Origin: Montifringilla adamsi
Taxonomy: Eukaryota; Chordata; Aves; Passeriformes; Passeridae
Direction: 5' to 3'
Length of the DNA: 64,000 nucleotides
Assembly: GCA_017590115.1 (NCBI GenBank)
Contig: JAGGNK010007004.1
Coordinates: 9,050,418-9,114,417 of the forward strand
Position numbers and translations under genes: made by a program. This document shows positions 26,287 to 37,589 of the stretch, in pieces. Below the pieces are notes generated by a model. That model did not search any database and was not told the origin of the DNA. It was given only the letters and a program-made list of their open reading frames with translations. Within the stretch, counting starts at the first letter, position 1; each line of letters begins with the position of its first letter.

Positions 26287-29200
26287 GCCTCATGCAAGAA
26301 GATACCTGAGCGCTACAGGCAGAAGAATTGTATCACCCTATGATAAAAATGTCAAGTGCTGAAAAGAAGAAAAAATACAGTTGGAGGAAAGCAAAAATAA
26401 TTTTGAGTCCTTGTTAACGCTGTGGTGATGCTGTGTTAACTGCTGGGGTGTGATGCCATGTTCTGATGAATACAGTGCCATGGGGCTCACTTGGTCTCTT
26501 TTTCCCATTGAGAGACCAGCCCTCAGGCAGGGGGCTGTGGTGTGTGTGTGAGCAAAGGCTGCTCAGGGCTTGGAGCCAGCACAACCTTGATGGCATCTCT
26601 TCCTGTGCCTGGCTGAGTGAAAAGGCTCTAATCCTGAAACTTTCCCTCTGGGAGACAGAGAGCTTGGTCCTGAAAGAAAGCATCCATCCCATCCTGTTAC
26701 CCTGCAGCTCCTGTTGCGTTCAGCCCTGCTGAAGCAATCAGCTGCACCTGGGAGTTTTCCAGGGGATGCTGCAGGCTGGTGTGAGCTCTCTCCCCATGAG
26801 AACAGAGCAGAGCCTGCTCCCACCCTGTCAGTGGATTCCTTGTGCTCCCACATGAAGTTGCTCAGAGGTGCTGCAGGAAATGCTGAAGGGTTGGGCTTTT
26901 TTCCCTTCTGTCCCTGTGAACAGCATGTGTTTTTTAGGGGTTCCCTGGGAAGCACCTAAGATATAGGATGGAGTGGGATTCTCTCTGCTGCAGGGCTGAT
27001 CACCAGAGCTGGGGGTAACATCCCATGTGGCCAAAATTGTGTGGGTGTGAGGCACAACAAACCTCAGCTCCTGGAGAGTTTAAAAGGTTTTCTTAACATG
27101 CACATTGAATGGGAAGCTACATCTATCATTCAGGAGCTTACACCTTTAAAAGGTTTTTTGGAAATTAAGTAAGAGCATCTTAATTTAATTTAAATGGGAA
27201 TATAGCTGGAATGTTCATGAGAAATAATTTTCAAGTGCCTGGAATGGAAATGCTAGCATGAAGCTCCTTGATAATTAGGTAGCAACAATATTAGGGTCCA
27301 TTTCAGGATATATTCCAACAGGTGTAACAATGGCACATAATTCATACAGCATGGCTGTGTGTGTGTGCATGTCTGCACTACTCAGGCCTATTTCTAAGAG
27401 AGTGAAATTTTCAATTTAGCCTGGATTTTAGGCTTGGTTTTAAAGTTTAAGCTAAGCCATATCTTGAGAGTGGGCTCTGTACTAATGATAATTTGCAAGC
27501 TGCATTCTGTGATTTGGACCTAGGTTTTGCAAGATTGGCTTCTTCCATGAGATACTCCTTGTAGGAATTCAAAAGATCTAGAGTTTATGTTATTGTTGTC
27601 CATTTTTTTGGACCTAAACCCAAAATTTTGTTTTCAAGACTGATCAGAGAGAATTGGAATGAAGATTTAATCCAGGGTGTTCAGCAGAAAAGAAGCATAG
27701 AGCTACAGTGAAAATCATGCTTAAAGTTTACATCTTTTGCTAGCCTACTGAGATAACTTAAAAACTCAGGTACTAGAAGTTTGTTAGGGCTGAACCAACA
27801 TATTCTCTGTACTTGTGAAGGAGGAATTCCCTTTTCCTTTTTTAATGGATTCCCCTTATTTAATCATCTCCAATTAATTATCTAAAATATAGGTTCTTTT
27901 TAAGAATCTGTGAGAAACGCTGCATGTGGATATTGAAATCCACAGTAAAGCTGAGAGCCTTCAGCCATCCAGACACACTTCAAACAGAAAGGCTGAACTG
28001 GGAAAATCAATAAGGTTGTACCTGTCTTTTATATATCCCATTAGATGGACACTAAAGACAGCACAGCAAGAAAAAGAAATAACTGTTGAAATTCCCTAGG
28101 ATGTTTCTCCCTACAGCCTAGATTTCTTTGTGCTCAAGACAGGTGTCATATACTGACCAACACGACTGTGTTGATATCTGTTGATATCTTGACCTTGATA
28201 TCTGTTGAAACCTCAGGCACCTCCTGAGCAGAATCCTGAAGTTTGCCTTTCCTAAGGTGCTGAGACAAACCAGAGTCTCTTACTTCCCTCCTACCTGCTA
28301 CAGCCATGCCACCTGGTTTATGGTCTGGGATATCCTGGTTTTTGGTCTGGGATATCCTGGTTTATGGTCAGGGATACCCTGGCCCATGATCTGAGTGCCC
28401 AGCCCCAGGTGTTGGTAGCTCCTTTAGGTGCCAGCATGAGCTGAGGTGATGGAGCACATTGCAAACTGTGGACTGTAAAGCTTAATCCCAGGCTGGATTT
28501 TTAGTAAATCCCACAGCTGTTGTCTCTTTCCAAGGGATTTACTGTAAGCAAGTGACACTTCTCTGATGTCTCTCTTCTGCCAGGGTGAAGGGGAGGAGGA
28601 GAGAAAAGGAGGGGGTTTTGCTGGTGAAATGCAAACATTTGAGGAGAACTGAAGAGTGGAATCCTTGGCTTTGTCTGCAAGTGTGCAGATTTCCACTCAA
28701 GCTGGGATGACTGCAAGGGGATGATTCACTTGGGACATCTAGGCTGATGTCTCCAGGCCACTGCCCTAAAAGCCCTTCACTGTCATGCATGAGGGAAGCA
28801 TGTCCCTCTCCAAGAGCAATGCTAAACATTTTTAAGCAGCAAAGTAATTGCTTCACAAGCTGGCAAAAGGATGGAGCTGAATTAAAAAATCCTAATGGCA
28901 GGGAAAATTTTATGGTGAAAGGCTGGTCTGTGTTGTTTGCAGATATTACTGAGAGAGAATTTTTCCATGTTCTCCCCTAAGGTTAAACAGTGAAATGAAA
29001 AACTGTAAAGCAAGGGTAGGAAAGGAGCCAAAAAGGGGAGGTGTTGAGAGGAAGGAAAGAAAACTTCGCCATTTTATAGATGCAAAGCCTTAAATAAAAG
29101 TCAAAGCTTTCAATCTGCTGAGGCCTAAGTGTGGGACCAAGATACGATGTGAGATACACTACAGTTAAAGCAGGAAGGGAAAATTTAGTTACTGTGGTAT

Positions 29201-32200
29201 GCTTCCTTTTTACAGAATTACCTTCATTTACTACTCAGCTTCAGGGAGCAGATTTCGGCAATAAGTTGTTTATGTGAGTTGTGTCTCATGGGAAAGAAAG
29301 GCTCTGTCCCCAGTGCAAAGTGGAAGAGGCACTTACCTGCTGAGAGCACCTTGAGACTGTGCTTGAAAAGTGGCTTGAAAAGCCACTGCCAAGTCACGAG
29401 CACAAAGATCTGCTTTTACTCCCAGTTTGAGCAAGGCCTTGGCCTCAGCCTCTCACACCAAGGGATAACAACTTCAGTTAAATAAATTGCATGCTCCCCA
29501 AAAGAATATAGCAGAATTACCTCAAAGTTTGATTATGTGTAGTAACAGAGATGTCCAAGAGTGGGCTCTCAGTCACGACGTCTCCGTACAAGCCAGAATT
29601 TAGCCAAGCTGAGCGGGTTCGCCTCTTTTTCTTCTCTTGTTCCTTACGTTTTCCAGGCTTTGCTTTCTTTTTCTTCCCTGACACCTTCAGGGGCTGCTCC
29701 TTGTAGGTCTGTGATTTGTTTGTCTCCTGAGTTAGGTATCTGCCCTCATCTTCGCTGCCAAACCTGACAGGGTAGTTCTTGGTGTTGGTGGCAGGTTTAG
29801 GGTTAGGTGACACCTCTGACGTTGCGCGGATCTCTGCAGTGTTGACACCTTCAATTAAATTTTGAAGGAATATTCTTCTTCGTAAGTCTTGGATTGACTT
29901 GCCCTTGTCATGCAATAGCTGGTGCTCTGATACAGCTCGTTTGCTAAAAGAAGAAAAGAGAGGAGAGGGAAAAAATATTTAGGATTTGGTTATTGCCCAG
30001 TGTTTGGGAGAGCTCCTCTCTTCTCTGGCTGTGGTGGCCACAGTGTTCATGTACCAGGCTTGGAGACATCCAGTGAAGCCAGACTGCTGGAGCAAGTCCT
30101 GCTTCATCCTCAGAGTAGCTGCTCTCAGCAGAGAAGTGAAAGACCCAAGTGGGTAATAATTCTCAGCTGACCGATCACACACCACTGGAGCTGGATTAGT
30201 CACAGCTCTGTTCTAGGAAAGCATCATGACTCTTAATATATCACACTTGAGGCAGTAAAAGCAGGAAGGCAGTTGTCAGAGATAAGAAAACTAAAGGGTC
30301 AGATAATACAGGAAGAGAGGGAAAACCCAGCACTTGTACTGGAGCCGGAAGCAGTGTTTATACAGCATCATTCTAGTGATTTTCTTCTGCTTAGTCATGT
30401 ACTTCAAAAACATAAACAAGCACATAAAAGTGCATTTTACTCCTACATTTAAAGAAGTGAAATACAGGAGTATAAGGGAAAAATGTTTGAATTTGGGTGC
30501 CTAAAGCACAGGCACTTCAGTCCATAATGAGCTATCCAAGGAGGCAGCCTGAGCATCAGCAGAGATGAGCCTCAGCCACTCCTGTGGATTTACTGCTTGG
30601 TCACTTGTGTCTAATTATGGTTTTAGATGCCCTCCTAGTATTGCTTGAAGTGTGAACCTTTGGGGCCAAATTTCTTGTGTGCTGTGCTGTTTGAATTTTA
30701 TGCTAACCCTCTTCACTGGATCTTCTTCAAGAGCATCCTGGTTTGTTAGAGTGGTTTTTCCAGAGTTCATCCTGACCTTTTGGTGCGCTGAGCTCTGTCT
30801 TGTTTTCAAGGAACTGGGAGTTGAGTAGCTATCTGTCTTTTAGAGATGTTGTACTGGCAAGGAATGTATTAAACATCTGAGGAAAGAAGATACAAATGAC
30901 ACCTGGATAATAAATAACCAGAGAAAATGTGAGAAAATACATGCCTTTTTCTTGAGGTGGAATAGATGCACAGCTGTGCTGTGAACCACAGACAGAGCAC
31001 AAGCTGGGATTTTAGCTGCGTTCCCATGAATGCAATTATACAGTTTATCCTTCCAATTGCTCTACTCCAGCATGCAGAGTTTGGCTATGGAATCTCTCTT
31101 CTTGCATCAGGGTATGGCATGCTACTGGATTCTCACTGGCCAAAGAAATTCCATTCACTGCTTTGCTTGTCCTATAATCATTTGGTCAATTAGCTGGGTA
31201 AGAAGTGGTTTTTGCATGTGGGTGAACTGGAAGAAGACACATCTTTGGGAGTGAATATTTCTTCCTTCCATCCCATCCTGCTATGTTACCAGATTTGAAA
31301 ATGCAAAATATTTGGGAGTGTTCTGCAGGTTCTCTTTCTCAGTCCCCTGAGCCAAACTCTTCAGGTTTATGACTTGATCAATAACAGAGCTATTGGAAGT
31401 TGGCAATTTAAAGTAACTCTGTTTTAAGGGAATCCCCTTCAATTTTTGTCTTTGAAGGGCTGCACTTTTTGAGTACTGGGTTCAAATGATGGATTGAAGT
31501 GATACTACATCTCTGTTGCTCAGTGCAAAATTCAAACAGCAGCTTTCCCCCATTCCACAATGAGACTGGAAGATGACTGTCAAAATCTTGCTCAAAATCA
31601 GCTCTGCATATACAGAGGTTTGTGAGTACACATGTAATCAAATATTGTCTGTATTTTAAGTGTCCCAAAATCAGTTTTGGATTACTTCAGCCTTTAGGAC
31701 AAATATTTTATGCCCCTCTTCTAAATGTCCCTAAGCAAAAATGCAATGTGACAATGCTAAGCTGATCCCACATCGTGTCTTTCTCTTCAGTGCAGCTGTG
31801 ACCATTAACACAAGCTCATGATCTGCCTCAGAAGAAGTTTTTTGAACAAGAGCCATCTCCAACACCCTTCTCATTAGGGTCAGTCTGACTGGCAAGTAGG
31901 CCAATAAAACCAGCACCCTGGGCTCCTCTGTGTCACTCCTCTGTGCTGCCTGTCAGGCTGTCCAGTGTGACCCAGGTTACATTCCGAGCTTCACTAGTCT
32001 ATTTTCTCAGGAAATCTGCATGGCAAATGCAGTTCTGCTTTCACTCTTCTAGTTCATAGAAAGTGTATGAAAACTCTCTGCTTTAGGGAGTGTAAACCAG
32101 TGTCTCATGTGATGAGCAAAGCTTTCCTACTGCCTCTTGTGAACTACCAAGGATAATTCCTTCTATCACAGACAACCCAAAGCTGCCTTAATCCTCTAAT

Positions 32201-35200
32201 GTGTATTTGGTCAACTTCCCCACTGTGACAAAATCTTGACTCTCCAAAGCCTGTTATTAAAGTCCTCTTGATTGAAAACCTATTCCATTTTACAGAGCTG
32301 AAACCTAAACATTTGGTTCCAGTACACACAAGGCAGTCAGAGAGCATTACAAGATCTACATCTTGAGTGAGTATGCATTTCCAAAATAATGCAGGGATTG
32401 ACGTGTGAGGGATTGGTGTGCCAAAGAGGGTAGGTTTCTCTTTAAATGTCTGTATGATATTTAGCATCAAGTCTGGCCCCAAATAACATTCTGCTATTCC
32501 AGATGATTGTATAACATTATGTAGTGTTACATTTCACATGACTTTTATTACTCAGCCAGACTTAAGGATTACATTTTGCCTACCAGCTTCCTTTGTATAC
32601 TCTAGACCAAAAAACCTCCTTGAAACAAAGATGTGGTAGATACGTATCTCTTTGACCTTCTGCCTCAGTTATTCAAACAACTCCTATGTTTGTAAGTCAC
32701 GGAGAAAGGCTTGCCCAAGAGGACTGATGTAAGAAGTGCTTCATAATGGAGATATCAACAATATCTCACCCACACACTCAGAGGAGGAAGGCAATGGAGA
32801 CTGCAGTGATTGCATTCACATATTGGCCACAATATGGAAAAAAACATTAGGCTGTTAGGGTTAAGATGACCCACTAGAGGTCCCTTCCATCCTTCTATAA
32901 AACACACCTCTCATCCAAGGAAAAGAATCCTGTACCCAAACCAAGAGCAGTATATGCTAAGCTTACATGTGGCAGACACTTTTGAGAGAGGGATGTTGAT
33001 GGTTTTTACTTGACCAGAGCATCCAAACTGATTACTGGATCCAAGTACACTGTGTACATATGAGGCTGAGTGTCTCATCATGGGGAGAGCAGCAGAAATC
33101 CATGACTTGTGGCTATCCTGATTTCATGTACTTCCAGATAAGCTGCTCTTTTCAGGTACATTCCTCCTTTTTTTTTTTTTTTTTTTTTTGAGATATCTAG
33201 CATTTCTAAAAGGCAACATTCTTCAAGCTACAGCTTTCTATCTCAGAGAGCTGCTCTTATTTAGCTGTTATTATCCTTGACTGTTCATGTTGGGTCTGAT
33301 CCCAAATTCAGCAAAATAACTGAGGAGGATTCAGTCAGCTCTCTGTATTTTGCAAGACTGAGTGCCCTTGCCACTGACTCCAAAGGGAGGGAAATCTGCT
33401 CAACCTATCTCAGGCTTCAGAAAAAATATTTTGAACAGATCTAGGGACATGATGCTGCGATGTCTGGACATGATGATAAAAATATGCAATTTCATTTTGA
33501 GGCATTACTGGTTTCTCAGAAGTTCTTTAGCAGCTAAAGCACTCCTATAACAAATAACATGTCTGGAAAACTTTTCTTGGGACAATTTGCTATTGCTTTC
33601 CATGAGATATTTGCTTCAGCAAAGTCTGTAGAACCAGGCCTATGTAATTTTGATTATTTTTGCATGTCTATAATAATGTGCTTCAGTATTTTCATCCATT
33701 ACTGGCTTAAGTTTTTGACTGAGAAAAAAAGATCTCAAAGCCTAAATGAGTTATTAGCCATTAACTCTAGGAATGGTTTGTGGTGATATTAAAACAGGAC
33801 ACATGTTTGAGTGTGGTGTCTGTGTTTGTGCTGTGCCCACAAACAAAACTACACGAATGCCACTAACTGACAGCTGACTGGTTTCTTGTGTGTGTTTTAC
33901 ATGCCAGAGCAAAGAGGGAGCTGAGAAATGCTTTTTCACTGGTTAGCTTACACTTTTCTTCCCCCCTGTCAGGACAGAATGGGGAAGTTGGGAAGACCTC
34001 TAATCCTGACCTTTAAAAACAAGTGTTAGAACTACACTAACTTCAAAAAGAGAAAGAGTATTTCTCTGCAAATCTATTTTTTTTTTAACAACCAATTTTG
34101 GCTTAGATCCAGTTCAGAGTTTCCTAGCCAAAAAAATAACAGCATCTAACTGCACTTCAATTATTTTCTTTTTTTTTTTTTAATTTATTTTTGAAACTTA
34201 GGTTTAATTTCTCTATATAATATGGTCCCAAAAGAAAGAAATAGCCCAAGAACAGCATTCAGGAGTACAAAGCAGTTAAAGGTTAATGGACTGAGAATAA
34301 TACACTGTAACATTATCAGCAATAACATGTTCTACACAATTTGCTGTAGGAGATTTGTAATAGCTCTCTGCCTGGTGCCAAAATTTAGGTGTGTCTGAAG
34401 TCGCTTCACCTGGGGTGTTTTTTTTTTCTTTTGTGTGTTTGGGGTTTTTTTTTAATTATTATTATGTGTGTTGCTTAACTGGCAAAAGAAATGCTATTTG
34501 GAGATCTTGTCCTTATGTATGTAATAAAACATTTACAAGGAAACCCATCTGAAATTGTTTGCTGTGTCATGTTTCCCTGTAAGTTGTGATCGGATTTTCC
34601 AGCACTCTTTCTCCAACTTGGCTTCCTTTGGAACTGAATAACAATACAGCCCTCCCCAGTGTGACTGAGGTGTTTCTTCCTTAGAAAATCTGATGCAAGC
34701 CAGCGAGTTAGATGTGTGAGACAGCTGCTCCTGCATCAGAGCCGAGGTTTCTCCTGCACTTTGTGTATGGGTATTACTATAAACCAGGCTGATTATTTTG
34801 GAAGAAGCAAAAAGGTCATTTCCTGAACAGACTGTCTTAAGTTACACTATCATTTATCAAAAAATATTCCTTTGCCTATAAGTAAGATACTGGACTCCCT
34901 TTGGATTTTTTTCCCCCTGAAGTGGCAGAAATCCAAAGAAATTGTTCAGTACTTCAGTGTCATGATGGCCCTCACTTCTGCATGTTTCCCCTACCCCTAT
35001 CAATATTGGCTCCACGCCAGAGCCGAGGAAGCGTCTGTAAGTTAGGGCAACACACACGGCGTTTGGATAAACCGGGATGCTCCCTGCGAGGGTCCCGGGC
35101 AACTGCACAACAATCACCCAGGTGAGTCGGAAGAGAAGCCCCTCAGCTTTCACATCGCTTCCCCCAAAGCTTTGTAAGGTCGGGCAGCTGCAAAGCGCCC

Positions 35201-35505
35201 TTTCCCTGCCCCGAATGTGCTCTCAGGTGAGCACCTGGGGCAGGTAACCCGGGCCGGTCCCGCGCAGAGCCGGCAGCGCTGCGGAGCCTCCAGGGCTGCC
35301 TGCCTCCCTCCCTCCCTCCCTGCTCCCCACCCGCCCCGCGGCCGCAGCGAGGGCGAATAAAGGCAAAGAAGAAAAAAATAAAAGAAAGAAAAAGAGAAAC
35401 TCACAGTCTGCGGCTGATCCCCTCTACTGATCTCCCGTAGGAGGGCACGGAATAACTCAGCAGGAACACAGCGAAACTCCACTGCTGGAAGAGTTTAGCG
35501 AACAT
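25958..35505 (-). CDS. PTHLH: Parathyroid hormone-related protein precursor (whole coding span, alternative C-termini)
   Basis: Secreted peptide hormone that signals through the PTH1R receptor in cartilage, bone, skin and other tissues; parts of it also act in the nucleus (family knowledge). Coding parts seen here are 35505-35405, 29943-29517 (read-through form) or 29943-29521 joined to 25967-25958 (spliced form). The read-through product is 175 residues: signal peptide about 1-24, propeptide 25-36 ending in the dibasic R-R-L-K-R site, then a 139-residue mature chain starting A-V-S-E-H. The spliced product is 177 residues. Both lengths equal the mammalian 1-139 and 1-141 precursors. Introns are 5,461 and 3,553 bases. 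All junctions are GT-AG and no frame break is seen. Identity is very secure. Relative use of the two ends cannot be judged from DNA. Confidence 0.97.
26253..26283 (+). repeat. T31 homopolymer upstream of the PTHLH terminal exon
   Basis: Thirty-one T residues on the plus strand, so A31 in the PTHLH transcript, about 290 bases before the terminal exon acceptor. No retroposon body or flanking duplication seen. Confidence 0.95.
28314..28401 (+). repeat. 22-base tandem repeat in the PTHLH 3' intron
   Basis: Units of the form TGGTTTATGGTCTGGGATATCC start at 28314, 28336 and 28358, with a diverged fourth at about 28380. They lie in the intron between the main and terminal coding exons. No element family recognised. 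Confidence 0.85.
29480..29485 (-). terminator. PTHLH: Candidate poly-A signal for the read-through PTHLH form
   Basis: The plus strand reads AAATAAATTGC at 29480-29490, so the minus strand reads AATTTATTT. The true minus-strand signal is therefore only ATTTATT-like, not AATAAA. I keep this entry as a weak lead: the sequence is AT-rich just after the stop, but a canonical signal is not confirmed on the coding strand. Confidence 0.08.
29517..29943 (-). CDS. PTHLH: PTHLH main coding exon: end of propeptide, mature hormone, read-through stop
   Basis: After an acceptor reading CTTTTAG, the exon completes the split leucine and encodes K-R, then the mature hormone. Mature residues 1-34 are the receptor-activating region ([14 protein letters not shown] at the start). 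A conserved middle follows ([14 protein letters not shown] at 59-72). The basic nuclear and nucleolar targeting region is about 88-106 (K-K-K-K at 88-91, K-R-K at 96-98, K-K-K-R-R at 102-106). The osteostatin core T-R-S-A-W is at 107-111. The last 28 residues are poorly conserved. The frame ends L-R then TAA at 29519-29517. That TAA lies inside a splice donor (AG then GTAATT, intron starting at 29520), so splicing removes the stop. Confidence 0.97.
29944..35404 (-). other. PTHLH: PTHLH intron between prepro exon and main coding exon
   Basis: It begins GTGAGT and ends CTTTTAG; 5.46 kb. Apart from the T22 run and several T-rich patches around 34080-34460 there is no recognisable repeat or exon. 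The end nearest the prepro exon (about 35020-35404) is GC-rich and part of the CpG-island patchwork. Confidence 0.8.
33168..33189 (+). repeat. T22 homopolymer in the large PTHLH intron
   Basis: Uninterrupted T run. No recognisable element beside it. Confidence 0.95.
35405..35505 (-). CDS. PTHLH: PTHLH prepro exon: signal peptide and most of the propeptide
   Basis: The 101 coding bases encode M-F-A-K-L-F-Q-Q-W then a hydrophobic core (F-A-V-F-L-L) ending S-Y-G, a typical secretory signal peptide, followed by R-S-V-E-G-I-S-R-R of the propeptide. The exon ends CT, followed by a GTGAGT donor at 35404-35399, so a leucine codon is split across the intron. The start is fixed by a TAA in the same frame 15 bases upstream at 35523-35521, inside the same exon. 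The ATG has A at -3, a good initiation context. The exon itself begins at 35527, after a pyrimidine-rich acceptor ending TTGCAG, leaving 22 noncoding bases. The first residues differ from those I recall for human, but the QQW and FLLSY core agree. Confidence 0.95.
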
Positions 35506-35527
35506 TGTATCCTCCGGGGCTTAAAAC
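35506..35527 (-). other. PTHLH: PTHLH 5'UTR part of the prepro exon, with its splice acceptor
   Basis: Twenty-two noncoding bases precede the ATG. Just upstream is a clear acceptor (CTCTCTTTCCTTGCAG, ending at 35528). At least one noncoding 5' exon must therefore lie further up, as in mammalian PTHLH, which has several. Confidence 0.8.
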
Positions 35528-35697
35528 CTGCAAGGAAAGAGAGGTCAGTCCCGAGGGACAGATGCGCCAGCTCCGTCCTCAAGGAGTCCTAGCTTCGGCT
35601 CTACCAGCTCCGAGGCTCTGAAGGAAAAACAAACTTTCTGAGCTCTCGGCTCACTCCTTCCAAACTTCGCTCTGTCTCTCTCCCTTCCTTGCTGTCT

Positions 35698-35740
35698 GCC
35701 TCTCCCTCCCTCCCTCTTTCCCTCCCTCCCTCCCTCTCTC
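35698..35740 (+). repeat. (CTCC)n-like pyrimidine tract in the 5' region
   Basis: CTCCCTCCCTCCC units with CTTT interruptions; a shorter similar tract lies at 35301-35320. On the coding strand these are GGGA repeats close to the prepro exon, a composition frequent in GC-rich promoters. Confidence 0.85.
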
Positions 35741-36530
35741 TGTCTCTCGCTGCCCGCAGGCAAGATCTCTCTCGGTATTAGTTCAAAAAGCTCTCATTTG
35801 AACGGGGTTAGAGCGGGGTTCAGTGAGTTCCCTGAGCCCTGTTTAGTTCTAGTCCGCTAAGCCACTCTCTCAGGGCTTTATGTTACAGCAGGAGCCCTCT
35901 TTGCAGATAAGGAAAGATTCCCAAAAAGTCAGCTCAGCTGCTCGCTTCTCTGTAAACACGCGCTGACACACAAACAGACACACACACACAGGCTGAGGCG
36001 GAGGGGGAATGCATCTCCGCATCTGTCTTTCGGTATACCTCTGCAAAAAAAAAGGGTCAGGTTCACGTCCACTGCTGCCAGAAAGTTTTGGTCCCCAACA
36101 GTGACAAGGAGAGAGACAAGCGGTGAAAAGGAGAGACAAGCAAAGGTCGCTGCCTATCTGGAGAGCCCGAGAGGTCTGGGAGGAGCGGTAGCCCCGGGCG
36201 GCTCAGGGGCTGGGAAGCACGCTTGGCTCGGCAGGTTGGACTGGGCTGCAGCCTGCGATGTTCACACGCTCCGGAGCAGCCTCTGGGAGACCTGCGGGAG
36301 CACGGAGGGTTTTGCAAAGAGATGGCGCCCTAGGAACATGTGCGGAGAGAGCGAGAACCCGGGCGGGATACCCACAGCCAAAACGGAGACTGGGAATCAG
36401 CGCTTCCCGGGCCCGCAATCAAAAAGGAGCGAAGAAAGGGAAACACCGGGCAGCACACGCACTCAGCGCACCCCAAGGACTCCGACCGAGCTCTCCGCAT
36501 CCTCTGCAGCCGCACTCCTCTCTCGCTCAC

Positions 36531-36560
36531 CTTCCAGCTCCCCCTTTCTGTGTTTATCCC
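36531..36560 (-). promoter_or_regulatory. Candidate end of a noncoding PTHLH 5' exon (strong donor)
   Basis: GGAAG followed by GTGAGC at 36530-36525 is a near-consensus splice donor on the coding strand of the gene. It is 1,003 bases from the acceptor at 35528, and also upstream of an acceptor-like T9-GCAG at 36041. A weak TATA-like GATAAACA lies just before it. It is a plausible proximal first exon; its start is not visible. Confidence 0.4.
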
Positions 36561-37589
36561 CGGGTCAGCGTCTCCCCTGCCGCGGGGGTTCCTCCCATCG
36601 CTGGGAGCACTTTTTAGCTCAAGCCCCAAAGCGCTGCCCGGGACTGCTGCCGCCTTTCCTTGCACGCACCTACCGTCGCTGGTCGACGTTCCCCTATTAG
36701 CCGGAGGGTCGGTTCCTAATGATGCTAATTGTACTCTAGTGAAGGGAGGGGGGAGCTCAGGGGGAGGGCTGGGGGAAGGACTCGCGGTCTATGAACACAG
36801 ACGCTCCTGGCCAAAAAAGTAAACTAGTGGAAAGTTTTCTCCTCCTCTCCCCTTTTCGCCTTCCACTTCGCCCTCCTTCAGCCTGGCCAGGGCGCTGCAA
36901 ACCGCTGCGTCAGGTTGCGCTCCCGTGCGAGGCGGGCAGGGACGCGGGGCTGCGGGGACAGCGGTGGCCGGAGCGGCGGGAGGGCAGCCCCGCTCAGCCC
37001 CGGTCTGCCCCGCTCAGCCCCGCTCAACCCCGGTCTGCCCCGGCCACCCCCGAGCCCCGCTGGGCACCGCCGGACGACAGCCCAGCACCCCGCGACGGAG
37101 GCACCAAACTTTTCCATCCCGGGACAACACTCGTGTAAAGCCGAAGGGGACGCAGCCCGCCCGCCTCTCCAGCCTGTTGGTGCCAGGAGCTGCCCCGGCT
37201 GCCCCAAGGGGACACGGGCACAGAGCCGGGGGGCAGCGCGCCCCTCGCCCCCGCCCCGGCGGGTCTCCCGGAGGGAATGCCCATCTGCACGCCCATCTCC
37301 TCACGTTCGTGCCAGCACACCTGGGGATGCAGTTCCGTGCCCGCAGCAGCCCGGGAGCCCTCGCCCCTCGGAGGGGCTCTGCCGAGCCTCTCCAGAGAGC
37401 GCGGCGGGGGCAGCGGGGTCGCTGGCTGTGCCGCTGACAGCCTGATTTACAGGGAATGCTTTCCCGACACCCTCGCCAGCCGCAACAAAACACTGAGGCG
37501 TGCCGGCTGATTGCTCCTTCTCATCCTGCCCCCGAATTAAAGCAGGCGCGCCGAGAAAGTTTAGGTGCAAAGCAAAGCGTTTTTCTACC

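Larger units (their letters stand above)
25968..29516 (-). other. PTHLH: PTHLH 3' intron (main exon to terminal exon)
   Basis: It starts with the GTAATT donor (29520-29515) that contains the read-through stop and ends at the TTTGCAG acceptor. It holds the T31 run and the 22-base tandem repeat; otherwise unremarkable AT-rich sequence. If the read-through form is cut by its own poly-A signal, the 3' end should lie near the start of this interval. An AATAAA reads 29485-29480 on the minus strand, about 30 bases past the stop, and could serve. Confidence 0.75.

Noticed and set aside
29480..29485. Canonical AATAAA just after the read-through PTHLH stop
   Set aside because: The AATAAA is on the plus strand; the coding strand reads TTTATT there, so it is not a valid signal for PTHLH. 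The feature entry is kept only at very low confidence.
35150..35482. 110-codon frame overlapping the PTHLH prepro exon
   Set aside because: It is the wrong frame of the same exon running into the intron; the correct frame has an upstream stop, a signal peptide and a split codon that joins the main exon.
36101..37570. Many long frames on both strands of the CpG island
   Set aside because: High GC removes stop codons; several overlap each other on both strands and none shows a domain or a splice-supported extension.
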